NCBI GenBank assembly: GCA_011109175.1 | Contig: RDEW01000036.1 | Coordinates: 3,583-67,582 of the forward strand | Origin: Dicyema japonicum | Taxonomy: Eukaryota; Dicyemida; Rhombozoa; Dicyemidae | Reading direction: 5' to 3' | DNA length: 64,000 nucleotides | Shown: piece by piece, positions 42,855 to 54,065 of the stretch | Layout of the letters: every line of letters begins with the position of its first letter | Numbering within the stretch: the stretch's first letter is position 1 | Position numbers and translations under genes: made by a program | Notes under the pieces: model-generated | Told to the model about the DNA's origin: nothing | Database searches by the model: none | The model's input: only the letters and a program-made list of their open reading frames with translations

Positions 42855-43095
42855 TTAAGCAGGAAGTAAAGAAATACAGCAGCCTCCTAAACCGTTTCCA
42901 TGTACAGCCAGTGGTCGTCGAGACGAGCGGAGTCTTTGGCCCCAAGACGGTCTCTTTCCTTAGAGCACTTGGGTGTCTATTGACCAAAGCCTCGAGGGAG
43001 CGTCGGGAAACCGAGTGGTTTTTCCAAAGGATATCCCTGGCAGTAGTCAGAGGTAACAGCCACTCGATCATATCCGCTGGACTCAGTAATTAACT
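42855..43095 (+). mobile_element. Family A LINE C-terminus
   Basis: One open frame, VKKYSSLLNRFHVQPVVVET, SGVFGPKTVSFLRALG, ETEWFFQRISLAVVRGNSHS, to a stop at about 43092. This is the least damaged copy of the family A C-terminus in the window. Confidence 0.75.
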
Positions 43096-43229
43096 ACTCA
43101 TGTTTCCTAATAATAAATTTTTGAGCAGGAAGTATAACAACAAACCGTTTATTAAATGATAAAAAGTTGATAATATTAAACTAGAAATATTACAGTAATA
43201 ATATCACCTAAGAAATAACGATAATTTTT

Positions 43230-44110
43230 TAATAGAGCAATTCTACTTTGTGTAGAAAACAACCTGGTCCTGAACATATCGGTTTTTGACCATGGTTTCG
43301 ATTTTTAACCGTGGTCTTACGATGTTTAAATATAATAAATATAGAAAACAACCAAAGTCTTTTAGCTGAAAGGCCAGGATTATGTAAGCGTTTCCTATAA
43401 TGACCGTCATTTCGATTCTCTGTCTCAACCAAAGTCCTTCTCGGGTTCGTATCTCTTTCGAAGTGATACATCGTCGAATATCGGAGAGAAAGGCATCCTT
43501 CATCTCTCCCACGACCCCGAAGTCTCCATCGCAATAGGAATGATGTTGTAGTTGTCCCTAAATGATTCTTACTTTCGGATTTTACCGAATTCCGCCCTGT
43601 CTTCCGCGTCTCTGGGTGAGTGCGTTACCCAGAAAAGGTGTCCATATGTGTGGAGTCACAAAGGATTTGATTTACCGTGGGAGTATGGAAATAATGAAAT
43701 CCCATTTGGCTTCTTCCCATCACCCCTGTCCAAGTCTGAGGGTTCCAGTTGAAACGGAAACTTCGCCGCTCTGAGGGTCCATAGAACAACGTCATTAAGA
43801 GCATGACCATTGCTCCGTCGGCAAGGCAGAGTATTTAGACCTTAGGTATCGACGTTCCTTCCAAAACGGCGCATGTATACATCAAATCTGAGTCGAATGC
43901 CACTCCGATCCTCAGCCAATTCTTGTCAAGGAGTGTTCCAAGATATGAGCAAGGTAGGGATACAAACCATGTGCGATTTCTACTATGTGCGGCCGACATT
44001 AAACATGAAAGACGATGTTGGTTAGTTGCAGTCTTCGCACTTTCCAATGCCCTTGTAATTGCAATAGAGTCCCAGCTTTCTTGGCTAGTAATCTATTTAC
44101 TTATTTAACA
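43230..44110 (-). mobile_element. Family A LINE 3' half
   Basis: The minus strand encodes HRLSCLMSAAHSRNRTWFVS, NWLRIGVAFDSDLMYTC and the terminal RQRIEMTVIIGNAYIILAF. The knuckle and endonuclease between them are too decayed to score. Confidence 0.65.
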
Positions 44111-44353
44111 ACCCAAGACTACGGTAGAACCAAACTAATTATCACGTGCACATTCCCGTGATCCGAAGTCTAGTTTCATAACAACCTCCAGAAACGACGG
44201 TCCAGTTCGATGATCTTCACAAATGTAGCCGATGAGTGAATTAAAAAAAATTATATTTAAAAATTAATTTATTAATACTTAAATTAATTTTTGAAAAAAA
44301 TAATTTTTTAACTTTTTAAAATAATTGAATAAATTTTAATTAGATTCAAAGTT

Positions 44354-45519
44354 ATGCTTAATGGTAGGTCGGCTTTGTATTACCTTGGAATTATATTAAT
44401 TTTTGTCATTTTGACTTTGGTTTGCTGGACCTACTATCTATTTATGATACTAATAATAATAAACGGTAAATCTTTATAATAACATTTATAGGGACTTACT
44501 ACGATCCTACAACTAAAAGTATTAAAATTAGCTATTTTAGCAATTATTGGGGTCCTTTATCATCTCATTCTTCTTTTGACCATGAGTTGTTACTTTCGGG
44601 CCATTTTTACACGTTCCCTTATTCCATCGGAGGTTAACCACCTGTTAATTAAAATTCAATTTAAATTCAAAATTCAATTAATATTCAATTTAATTGATAA
44701 AATTTATATATATAAATTTTAGTATTTTTTAAATGAGGGTGAGCTTGTGGATTATCAAAACTCACACTTAGAAAATCGGATTTCTGTTATAAAAAACCGT
44801 GGAAATACGCTCGATATACTAACCAGGGATCTTGGCGGAGGTTATTTACTTTTATATTCACAGACTTCAAGTTTTGTAATGTTTGCTACTGTTTGAAGCC
44901 CGATCGAGCTCACCACTGTAGTGACTGCAATCGGTAAGACATTTTCTTACGTTTAGTTGTATTCTCAAAATGGACCACCATTGTCCATGGTTGATGATCT
45001 TGGTAACTTTAGGATATGTAACTGTGTCTCCTTTCGTAATTTGAAGTTCTTCATTCTCCTCCTTTTTTATGGAAGTCTTTATTGCCTCATCTTTTTCTCA
45101 ATCTCCTTCCCAGTGGCCGTCAACGCCCCAGATGGTGCTTACCTTCGTCTTATCATTACATCGGGCTTTTCCGTCGTGTTTTTTATGGGAGAGGTCTCTC
45201 TGTTATTTTTAAATATTTACTTGGCCAGCAGAAATTGCACATTTTTGGGTTTTAAGTTGTATTGAGATTAGAGAAAGAGAGAATGCCGCGATTTTTAGAC
45301 TCCACGATAGCCAGGGATGAGTTTAGACTGTCTACAATGGAGAATTTCAAGGAAGTATTTGGGAATAACATACTTTTATGGCTTCTTCCGATTTATACCA
45401 CGTTTTATTTTTGGTTATTCCGTAATAGGTTGGGGGATGGTGTCACTTATCCAACAAGGTCGAAAATTAAGGAACATGTGGTTTACGGAGATAATATTTT
45501 TAATAATTTCATACTTTGA
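44354..45519 (+). CDS. ZDHHC-type protein S-palmitoyltransferase (ZDHHC2/15-like)
   Basis: Membrane enzyme that attaches palmitate to cysteines of target proteins at Golgi or plasma membrane. Eight introns are inferred (26, 22, 90, 23, 23, 23, 23 and 27 nt), leaving exactly 302 codons plus stop. Order: TM1 (LGIILIFVILTLVCWTYYLF), TM2 (IIGVLYHLILLLTM), CYFRAIFTRSLIPSE, cysteine-rich domain [37 protein letters not shown], TM3 (FFILLLFYGSLYCLIF), TM4 (SGFSVVFFMGEVSLLFLNIY), RNCTFLE, then VFGNNILLWLLPIYT and GDGVTYPTRS, the C-terminal motif of the ZDHHC2/15/20 group (337-367 aa in vertebrates). The catalytic DHHC is intact. The third intron (44633-44722) is unusually long for this genome. Exact paralogue is not decided. 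Confidence 0.93.
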
Positions 45520-46720
45520 GGTTAATACAATTTTTTTGAATTTGATTTCCATTTGGTTTCTGCTTTTGATAAAAGTGCCTGCAAATATAGTCCATTTCAA
45601 CATCGTTAGATCTTTAGGTGCTACTCCCATTCAATATCAGCCCATTTCAATATCATTATTGTCAATTATGAAATTTGGAACAGTCTGACACTTTTATGGT
45701 TTAAATATTTCATTGATAATCTTATAACAACCTTTGGTAGAAATTCCTATATTTGCCAAATATCCAGCTTTGGCGCATTCAGAGTCATTTTACTGAATTT
45801 TATTTTTTGAATGTACATTATTTAAATTTGTGCAGTCATTATTCACATTGAATGCTGTGATGTGTCAATGACAATCAACAATGATCAGATGACCAATTCA
45901 GCACCTGAATATGTCGACTGTCGCTTTAATGGGTCAAATGTGAATTTATTTTGACCTATGTTTGTATAGTTGCTTTCTTAAAAGGAATATTTATTAATTC
46001 AAGGATCGTGAGATAAAGGGAAAGAAAGAGAGTCTTCAACTAACTAAGTGATTCAGAACCACAGGGAGGGCGAGGCAGACGGGGACAGGCTAAAGTCTAA
46101 AATGAGGGAATAGAAACAGGAGAAATGATAGAATTGACTAGATTATTTAAAAATCTCGTGAATTGACCACTAACCTAAATATTTGGTCACAAAATTAGAT
46201 ATCTCATCATGTTGATCCACGTCATTGGCTCCATTTGTCTCCTATTTACAGCTAATAATCCAGTTGCCAACATAAAATATTAAAACTAAACGAAAATAAC
46301 TAAAAAATTCGAAATATTTAAATAATCCCGTTATATTGATTACTGCATAAAGAATTCGATAAGACCGTAGATATTCACAAAACTTTGGTAGACATTTCTG
46401 TTAGGAATTTCTCTTTATCACAATTTTATGTAAAAATAAAAATAATTCACATAAATAATCGCATCAAATCAAAAATTCATGAATTTATTACTAAAACCAC
46501 AGGTAAAGATCAGAATTAGACAACTATGCTATTCTGACAAGTCCCAGAGTAACTTTAATATCCTTTCCTTAGGCTCCATGTTTGTAATGGAAAAACTGAA
46601 CATGTCAACTTATTATTATATTAAAATTTAATTAAATAATTGATAAAAATAATAAATTCTGGACGGTTAATCTGAATATATAAGAATAATCGCCGTCACA
46701 TTTCATTAATTAAAGTCAAA
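45520..46720. other. Gene-free AT-rich stretch
   Basis: It contains a possible inverted family C tail near 46035-46065 (TTCAACTAACTAAGTGATTC). Otherwise no exon or RNA gene is recognised. Confidence 0.4.
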
Positions 46721-46723
46721 GAA

Positions 46724-47529
46724 ATGTGCTCACCTCGCCCATTCGTAATTGGAGTTGCTGGTGGAAGTGCTTCAGGAAAAGTGAGGACTTTCTAATAAAA
46801 TAGACATTCTTCTGTGATTTAATAAAACAGCAGATCGCTACTCGCTACCACATTGAGGATATTCAAATTTTCACGCTCGATTCGTTCTACAAGGTTTTGA
46901 GTACCAAAGAGCTGGAGGATGCATACAAAGGAGACCATGACTTCGATAATCCAGGTAGTGATCCAATCTAAATTATCAGACGCCTTCGACATAGAATTAG
47001 CCATTGATAAGCTGAGAGAACTTGTGAACTACAAATCCATTAAAATTCCAATATACGACTTTAAGACTCACAGCAGGTACCGTTTAAAAGAGATCAAGGT
47101 TGGAGAACACTTTTAGGGAATTAGAAAAGGCACGTGTCATAATCGTGGAGGGAATTTTGTGTTTTCATAGCGAAATAATCCGTGACATGTGTGACCTCAG
47201 ATTATTTATTAAATGTGACGCGGAGTTAAGGCTGATTCGAAGAAGTTGATGTTTTGTGGTAGTCTTAGTTCGGCGGGACATTGCTTTACGGGGTAGGGAT
47301 CTCGAAGGAATCCTTAAAGTCTACGAAAGATTCGTGAAGCCCAGCTACGACAAGTACTGTGCACCTGTAAGAATTTTGGTTACTCCAGACCGAATCCATG
47401 GCCGATTTTATAATTCCAACGGAAAAGGGAAACGACAGTATTCATTGAATTTTATTTATAGGCGCGATTGAGGTTATCGTACAGCACATTAATTATCGGT
47501 TTAAACTTATCAAAAACGGCAACTCATAG
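46724..47529 (+). CDS. UCK: Uridine-cytidine kinase
   Basis: Phosphorylates uridine and cytidine to UMP and CMP (pyrimidine salvage, cytosol). Six introns (46781-46803, 46955-46979, 47077-47098, 47245-47268, 47368-47389, 47438-47461; 22-25 nt) leave exactly 221 codons plus stop. Landmarks: FVIGVAGGSASGKT (P-loop), FTLDSFYKVL (substrate-binding Asp and Tyr), DFDNPDAFDIELA, IPIYDFKTHSR, VIIVEGILCFHSE (Walker B), LFIKCDAELRLIRR, RRDIALRGRDLEGIL (lid RGRD), FVKPSYDKYCAPT, ADFIIP and AIEVIVQHI. All catalytic motifs are intact. It is shorter than vertebrate UCK2 (261 aa) because both termini are trimmed. The start ATG lies 9 residues before the first conserved strand. Confidence 0.94.
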
Positions 47530-47689
47530 ATAATTTGTCATAGTTTTTTTTGTTTTAAAGTGTATTTTATTGTTCTTTTTGGCCTTTTCCTTAGATTTAT
47601 TCAAATGAAGGTCATTGAAAGTTTCATGGGTCTGTGTGGTCACGAAACAAGTCGTTTCTTCCATTCAAGACTAGAAGCCTCATATACAC

Positions 47690-47885
47690 GTAAATTGGAA
47701 AAAAACCACCCCTCTTCAAATTCTAGTGAAAGGTGATCGTCGTCGGTACATGAAAGCCGTGGGTACTCTGGAGGAACATAGGAAAAACTTCTCGATCCGT
47801 TTGAGGCGTACTGGGATCACTTAATTAGTTGGTTTACTTCTTTTAGCTTGGTGTTCCCTTTTCGGGGTTATTAAATAAATAAATA
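47690..47885 (+). mobile_element. Family C LINE 3' end
   Basis: It encodes MKAVGTLEEHRKNFSIRLRR and TGIT with a stop at 47820-47822, then TAATTAGTTGGTTTACTT and the tail CGGGGTTATTAAATAAAT. It begins soon after the uridine kinase gene and is strongly 5'-truncated. Confidence 0.8.
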
Positions 47886-48059
47886 ATTGAAAGTTTAAAC
47901 AATTTAGGCTTGTAATTCGAAGACCTTGTGACTAGTGAAATATAAAGAGATTGAGTTATAAAGAATATGCGAGATACATTACAAAGGCGTGTTGAAATGT
48001 AGTCAATAACAAAATTAAATGCTATTAACTTGTGTTCGTTTTTAACTGATGTGATTTAT

Positions 48060-48500
48060 ATAATTGGATATAACTATTTATTAATGACAAAAAAGTGAGT
48101 AAATGGTCATACAGCCTGACTGCGTGGCTATTCCCTCTCAGGATGGCCAGCAAGATTCGCTTAAATAACCAGCAGTGCTCATGGGGATCTCTTAGTCGTG
48201 TAGAAATCCGATTACTTAGACGACTCAAGAATTCCAGCGTCGCAGGCGCAAGGGAACTAGACGTCTTAACGGCGAGTGGAACAAAAATCATTGGGTATGA
48301 CAGCGTACTTTGCTCTTTTCAACCTCTCGGCGTTTTCAGCGGCCGAACAGGCTCCAGAAACACTACGGACAAGGTTGCAAGAGCCAAACGTGCCGGTGCA
48401 GGTGACGTCCCAGACAAGAGGTTTCCCGGCTTTAACAAATCCACAGATGATGCTTCTGTTAGTCTTATCTGGCTTTTCCATCGTTTTTTATGTGATAAGT
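48060..48500 (-). mobile_element. Family A LINE endonuclease and C-terminus
   Basis: The minus strand encodes KAGKPLVWDVTCTGTFGSCN (endonuclease D-x-T strand), SGACSAAENAERLKRAKYAV, then AVKTSSSLAPATLEFLSRLS and ILRGNSHAV near 48115. It closely matches the copy at 50960-51500. Confidence 0.75.
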
Positions 48501-48544
48501 CTTCCTTTTGACTTCCTTCAAGATAGAAATATGTTTTTTTAGAA

Positions 48545-48810
48545 ATGTTAATGGTCACATGAGTGGCGCATTCCGGCTGAAGGTTCCACTCATCTATGAT
48601 GCTTAGACTTGAAGAGTGACCCCGTCAACAGTGAGCATCTCACTGCGGAACAGGATTGTCTACACAAGAACTCACACCCAACATTAAGAAAAAAGAAGTG
48701 AAGAGCATTCCTTGGTTCTCCCTCATCGATTAGTTATGATAACTGTTCTTCACTTAAAATAAAGTATGTGTCCTGTCTGGAAGTAGCTATAGCTACTATG
48801 ACTCTTTTTA
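48545..48810 (+). repeat. SINE2 copy
   Basis: Starts within the tRNA-like head (TGAGTGGCGCATTCCGGCTG). It shares CATCTCACTGCGGAACAGGA with the body at 20.16 kb and ends in the TGTGTCCTGTCTGGAAGTAG tail variant. Confidence 0.7.
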
Positions 48811-48904
48811 AAGTGCAGTATTTAATGGCCACACTGTGTGTCTACGGGAAGAATAGTTGATCATCTGGCAAACGATGTAGCCGGATGCTAAAATGTGATT
48901 ATAC

Positions 48905-49280
48905 TCAAAAAAATAATAAAAATGTTCGACGTATATATGCTATGTTAAGTTGTCCAATTAAGTAGTGTTCGACCCTTGGAGATCTCATGAACAAGTTTCC
49001 TCCACTCTCCCCGATCCGTTGCAATTTGGAGTAGCCTTGATATAGGCATTCCCGTGACGTCTTCACCGTGGATGGCCACCGAGTCCTCGGTCGGCCAGGT
49101 CTTCTCTTCCCAGTAATATTGCTCAGCATAATGGTTCTTTCCAGTGAATCAGAGCGGATAACATGCCCAAAAAACGCCAATCTGTGTTTTACGATTCTTT
49201 CTTCTAGCGAAATGTCCGTCTCTACCCGTTTGAGTACATCGACATATACACCAGAATCTATTCAGGAGGTTTGGCCTTAA
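48905..49280 (-). mobile_element. Family D LINE 3' fragment
   Basis: Near-identical to 7438-7800: MAFFGHVIRSDSLERTIMLS, GKRRPGRPRTRW, then one frameshift at about 49058 where the first copy is still open. Confidence 0.75.
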
Positions 49281-49544
49281 TAAGCCGAAGAAATTAAATG
49301 ACTACTCAAACAATTGTATCTAGTGATACAAGAAATCCGAGTAGGACTACCCAAAGTCAACTTACATTATGATAAACTGGATATATTACCAACAAGATTA
49401 ATGAAATCTTGTTTGTGGATATGAAGGCTACTCCTCTGACAAAGTGAAGTCTATTGTAGAATTAGGTAGTTAACTATAAGTAATTCACAGATCAAAAGAT
49501 TTTGCCACTCGTTCTAACCTGGGATAATTTAGTATCACCATTCT

Positions 49545-49675
49545 TAAAAAATGGTTATTGGCTCTATGATTAGTTAAAATTAACTGTTCTTTACTTAAAT
49601 AAAGTGTGTGTCCTGCCTATGCGGAGCTATAAATATTATGGCTCTCGTGAAAAGGCTGTTATTATTATTCTTAAC
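49545..49675 (+). repeat. SINE2 3' fragment
   Basis: GGCTCTATGATTAGTTAAAA, then TGTGTCCTGCCTATGCGGAG, GGCTCTCGTGAAAAGGCTG and (TTA)n. It is 5'-truncated. Confidence 0.8.
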
Positions 49676-49679
49676 AAAT

Positions 49680-50350
49680 ACACTGAATTACTCCAAATAC
49701 AACGAATTTGAGTATAGCCAGGTTACTGCCTGGAAAAACACTAGAAAGCAAGCCTGTTGAGTATAAACACGGATTATATGAGGCAATCAAAACTTCAGGG
49801 TTGGTAAATTCTTAGCAGGAAATGGCGGCTTTTTTTGGTGTTGTATAAAGATAAATTGAGCTAAATAGGGGAAACAATGACTTAAAATTCTATTTTTTGT
49901 CTTTTTAGCCTATCCGACGGACTAGATTGTCTGCTTGTCGGCCAGCGATTCTTGACGTCTCAGCAACAAATGAGACAAACAATTTGGTCGCCAAAAGACG
50001 TAAGTTTTAATTCCTGATTTATCACGATTAGACGTAAGTAAGTTTAAATCTCGATTTAGACGTAAGTTTTAAGTCATTTTCACATAAGACAGAATAGTCT
50101 AAAATGCCGATGGACTCTGAAAAATGAAACCGATCTAGTTAATTCCCCGACATTTGAACACTTTCTCAGTAGTCTTGGGGGTTTTAAATAATAGGTTATA
50201 AAAATGAGAGAAAATGTAAGAAATCACAATCTGAATGATTATAGCCTATTCAAACTACTAATTATATTGTCATCTGTCTGTCTAAAAAAATATCATAACT
50301 CTCTTATGCATTATCCTTGGGACACTATTGGATGACGATTCCACAAGAAT
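49680..50350. other. Unassigned; possible single exon near 49.9 kb
   Basis: After TTTTTAG at about 49903-49909 a frame reads PIRRTRLSACRPAILDVSAT and NETNNLVAKRR, then meets GTAAGT at 49998. The motif AGACGTAAGT is repeated at 49994, 50030 and 50058. I cannot name a protein from it. Confidence 0.25.
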
Positions 50351-50354
50351 AGTG

Positions 50355-50870
50355 GTCTACGTTCGCCTGACCTACCGGTGTAGATGCGGAAAAATGGTTA
50401 TGTGAAAGATCTTCACGCCCTCTCCTGCCAGATAATTGATGGGTGGAGGCTGAGGCACAGAACCATCAACGAAGTCATTACGTGGAGCTATTTAGTAAAA
50501 GCTACTCGGACTGGCCTCACCAAACAAAAGACCAGACGGGACAACTCTTTTCCCACGGAAAAGCAGTAGATACCTTCCCTGGGATGCCACCTGTGTGGAT
50601 AGCCTCTCTCCCTCCAACCTTGTTATGACAGAAGGCTGAAACAGGAGAAGGCTGAGACCCTAAAGATGAAGAAATAAGTATGTCTCGGTGGACAGTTCAT
50701 TTTTAAACCAGTCGCTGTGGAAACGTCAGGAATCATAGAAAGCAGGTCACTGATCCTGCTAAACAGAATTGGATCGCGAAGAAGAAAAATGATCGGAAAG
50801 AAAGGAGCTGGCTCATTGAGCGCATTTCTTTGCAAATCGTCATGAGAATTTTAACTGTTACTTTTTACAT
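50355..50870 (+). mobile_element. Family A LINE knuckle to C-terminus
   Basis: It encodes YRCRCGKMV, MVKDLHALSCQIIDGWRLRH (knuckle C-x-C...LHALSC...RH), and KPVAVETSGIIESRSLILLN at about 50705-50765, over several frames. Confidence 0.65.
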
Positions 50871-50959
50871 TAAACCGTTTTTATTAAAAATATATGTTTT
50901 GCTATTTTCTAACTTTACTAAAACAAAATTTTGTAGATTAACAAAATTAATTTCAATTT

Positions 50960-51500
50960 AATTATGACTGCGTGCCAATTCACTTAACTCTATTCCCTCT
51001 CAGGATAGCGAGCGAGATTCGTTCAAATAACCAGCAGCGCTCACGAGGGTCTCCTGTTCATGTAGCGATCCGATTCCCTAGACGACTCAAGAATTCCAGC
51101 GTCGCAGGCGCAAGGGAACCAGACGTCTCAACTGCGTACTTTTCCCGTTTAATTTTTTCGGTTTTCTCAGCGGCAGAACAGGCTCCAGAGGCACTCTGGA
51201 GTAGGTTGCAAGAGGCAAATGTGTCGGTGCAGGTAACTTCCCAGACAAAAGGTTTCCCGGTTTCAAAAGGGAAGATTATTATTCCATCTGGTCGTTTCCC
51301 GTCCCGCCTGTAAAGACCGACTGATTCAAGCATGGAGGGGTGTCTGGCGGCGTCCAAAGCTCGCCTAACGACTTCGTTCAAGGCCATGTGTCTGGGAAAT
51401 CTGCCTGCAGTCTACCTGCAGGAGAAAGGGTGTAGGCCAAAACAGTCGATTTGGTCACCGCATCGGCACGGATGTGGAACACAAACTTTTAATCCCAGTC
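50960..51500 (-). mobile_element. Family A LINE endonuclease domain, best copy
   Basis: Open for 109 codons on the minus strand: ALNEVVRRALDAARHPSMLE, DGKRPDGIIIFPFETGKPFV, WEVTCTDTFASCNLLQSASG and SGSLAPATLEFLSRLGNRIA. The spacing of R-P-D, Glu/Asp and x-T-C strands fits a PD-(D/E)XK (restriction-like) fold. The RT is not attached. Confidence 0.8.
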
Positions 51501-51571
51501 AGAGCAGCCGCTATATAACCGTTTACTCTTTTTTCTTTAATAAAAATTGAATTACATTAATTTATTTATTG

Positions 51572-52045
51572 GTTGAGTGGTGACGACGCCTCTATTGCAC
51601 TATGCCTTATTCGTATTCCTTACCGATTTTTCCGTTCACTCTGGGATCTTTCAATTATAGAGGACTTAAACAACCTTACAAGAAACACCAACTGGTATGC
51701 GATCTAACCAAATATACGTCTGTCTGCTGTCTACAAGAGACAAAAACGACCGTACAATGTACAGAACTGTTTGGAAAATTCCACCTTTTTATCCTCTCAT
51801 CGGCCTGCCGACATTATGGTCACAGATTTGCAGTCCATCAGGATCTGATTCACTACGTTTACAAGGGTGTGGACAGCATCTGATATTATTTTGGAAATGG
51901 CGGACGACCTGGACTACCTAAGAGAACTAGTGCGCAACAGAAGATCATGGTCGAAGCTGATGGAGAGGATGATTAGGAATACGGCACAAGGGAAACTTAA
52001 CTAATTTTATGTTTTCTCGGGAGTGCTTTTTAATAATAATAATAC
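51572..52045 (+). mobile_element. Family B LINE with large internal deletion
   Basis: The 5' end GGTTGAGTGGTGACG matches the start of the long copy (55399). It encodes the first part of the endonuclease (KYTSVCCLQETKT, HYGHRFAVHQDL), then jumps at about 51880-51890 to the extreme C-terminus (DDLDYLRELVRNRRSWSKLM) and ends in (TAA)n. About 2.4 kb is missing, while both termini remain. Confidence 0.75.
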
Positions 52046-52149
52046 ATTAATTTAATTATGACTCATTTATCAAATATGACTCATTTTTTTACCCAAATAA
52101 TTTTCAAAATAAAAATATAGTTGTCATGATGGCCTGCAGGCATTAAGCA

Positions 52150-52700
52150 AGGAATGGGAGTTACCTCTCATGATCCCACTCAATGTTCTGGAAGAATCAT
52201 CGCTTCATTCTAGGCTCGCCCTTCAGCCGTCCTATTAACCTGATAAACTCAAACGTGCTCGGATCTCAATGGAGATTGTTTGCAAAGGGAACCGGTCCCC
52301 AATGTCGCGATACTTACTCCTTTACAAATCTTCAACATTGCTTGCTGTGGAACCCACGCGCAACGATGACTTGAGCAAACTCAAATTAGAGAAAGTGTCC
52401 TTGCACGTTGAATCCCAAACAAGACACTTCTCTTGGCTCTATTGCATGGCCGTTGCGTCATCCGGCCTTACTATCACCTTTGTCAAACCGACGAGCCGGC
52501 GTCAAATAAGCCCTCATGACTGTCGAGTTTAACATGAAGTGACGAGGGAATCTTCCGGCGCTCCGTCTGCATGACAGCGGATGAAGTCCTTTCCTGTCAA
52601 CCATCCCACCGCATCGGAATCGATATTACAAGCAGACGTCAAGACCTAGCAGAAGAGCAGCTTTAACGCGGATTGTATACTCATCAAACAGCAACTGCAC
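52150..52700 (-). mobile_element. Family A LINE endonuclease region
   Basis: The minus strand encodes KCLVWDSTCKDTFSNLSLLK and SSLRVGSTASNVEDL, then RSKYRDIGDRFPLQTISIEI, in the family A order. The RPD motif upstream reads VRPDDATA. Confidence 0.65.
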
Positions 52701-52974
52701 GTGCCGAGAAGTCATTGAGTCAGGACCTCAAATTCTCAACAAACACAGCATATAGACATGTAAAACGATGGCAAGTTCGTTTAGCCTTTTTTCCACAAAG
52801 ATTTCATTCTATGTTTTTGAGAGATTTAGTTCTTTGTAATACCAAGCCCGCTTGTTTTTCACTGCTGCACAAACGTCTCACTTTCTACTACCAACATTAC
52901 CGGCTGGCTACAGTCAGAAACCGTAACATTAATAAAATCTAGTGGTTCTTTCAGTTGACCTCTGTTTTTTATTT

Positions 52975-53110
52975 TTATTTTTTAAAACCACAAGACCACC
53001 AAGAAAGTATTAACTTACTAATTAAGTGATCCCAGCCTCCAACATCACTCGAATTCTCTTCGAATGCTCCGCCAGCGATCCAACTGCATTCCTGAAGTGT
53101 CTTATTTTAT
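52975..53110 (-). mobile_element. Family C LINE 3' end
   Basis: The minus strand encodes NAVGSLAEHSKRIRVMLEAG-IT with stop, then TTAATTAGTAAGTT. Only the last 45 codons and the UTR remain. Confidence 0.7.
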
Positions 53111-53334
53111 GTCTGTAGAGGAATTCTATCTTATTGCACTTTTTTTGTTACCTATCTGAATTCCTCTGAATTGATTAGCGACTCTCCAAGGAAGTTTCGG
53201 CGATTTCTCTCATGCGACCCGAATCAGGTCTCTTATTGGGCTCTTCCCCCTCTCTCGTTCAAATCACAAGCAACAAAAGTTAAATGTGACGACGATAGAG
53301 TGTTGTATGTCTCAATAAGGCTAGAAAAATGCGT

Positions 53335-53600
53335 ATAGTTCTTGCAAAATTCAAGTGAAAATGTTGAAGACGTTTGAATCACTAAGTTTTTTTGTAATAT
53401 CGCTTTTCAAAAAAGACCAGAAATTCTCGATTGGGTTGAGGATTGTACTATACGGTGCTAGTCTCAAGATGGCATGCCTAAAAATTATGGTTCTTCCACT
53501 TCGACCTCAGTTTTGGAGTTGCATAGACATAATCAATTACAAACACCCTGTCCTGCCATAGTAAACTTTCTTTTCATGAGGCATTCTCTGAACCAATCCT
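53335..53600 (-). mobile_element. Tc1/mariner-superfamily transposase remnant
   Basis: The minus strand encodes LAPYSTILNPIENFWSFLKS followed by DITKKLSDSNVFNIFT and a stop. PYSxxLNPIExxWSxLK is the third catalytic block of IS630/Tc1/mariner DDE transposases. Upstream, a VFVIDYV-like string may be the second Asp block. Most of the protein and the terminal repeats are not recognised. Confidence 0.65.
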
Positions 53601-53689
53601 AAGCACTCTCCATTTTAAAACTACCTCTACGTACGTTGTTATGTAAAGTCCAAAATGACGATACATCCAATGATATGTATATTGGCACC

Positions 53690-54060
53690 TTTGGCCCTTG
53701 CAGCTATCACACTACATCTTGTTGCCCGACGAGATCTCCCCTCTGATCGAAAAGTATGGATATTGGGATTAATCAGTCTCACACCAACCTCTCTGGAAGA
53801 CCTTATCGGACAAAATGGAAGGAATTCGCCGCTCTGTGCCGAAAATCCAACTTCCTACAATGCTCTAATGGATTGGGTCTTACTAGAAGACTTTACATCA
53901 CCCCTCTTGTATTTCTTTCAAAACCCTCCCGTCCTCAGAGAAGCTGTGTTGGATCTCGGAAGGTCCACCGGAAAAAAATGAGAGACCTGATGGAGGCGGC
54001 CGGGATCACCTAATTAGTTTAATACAATTAAATTAACTATTGGTGTTCTTAGGTTAAATA
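53690..54060 (+). mobile_element. Family C LINE 3' end
   Basis: The terminus reads KVHRKKMRDLMEAAGIT with the stop at 54011-54013, followed by TAATTAGTTTAATACA and a TTAAATAAATAAA tail. Confidence 0.75.
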
Positions 54061-54065
54061 AATAA

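Noticed and set aside
47041-47110. Frameshift in the uridine kinase after THSR
   Set aside because: A 22-nt intron at 47077-47098 removes the apparent stop and gives the family spacing before VEGIL.
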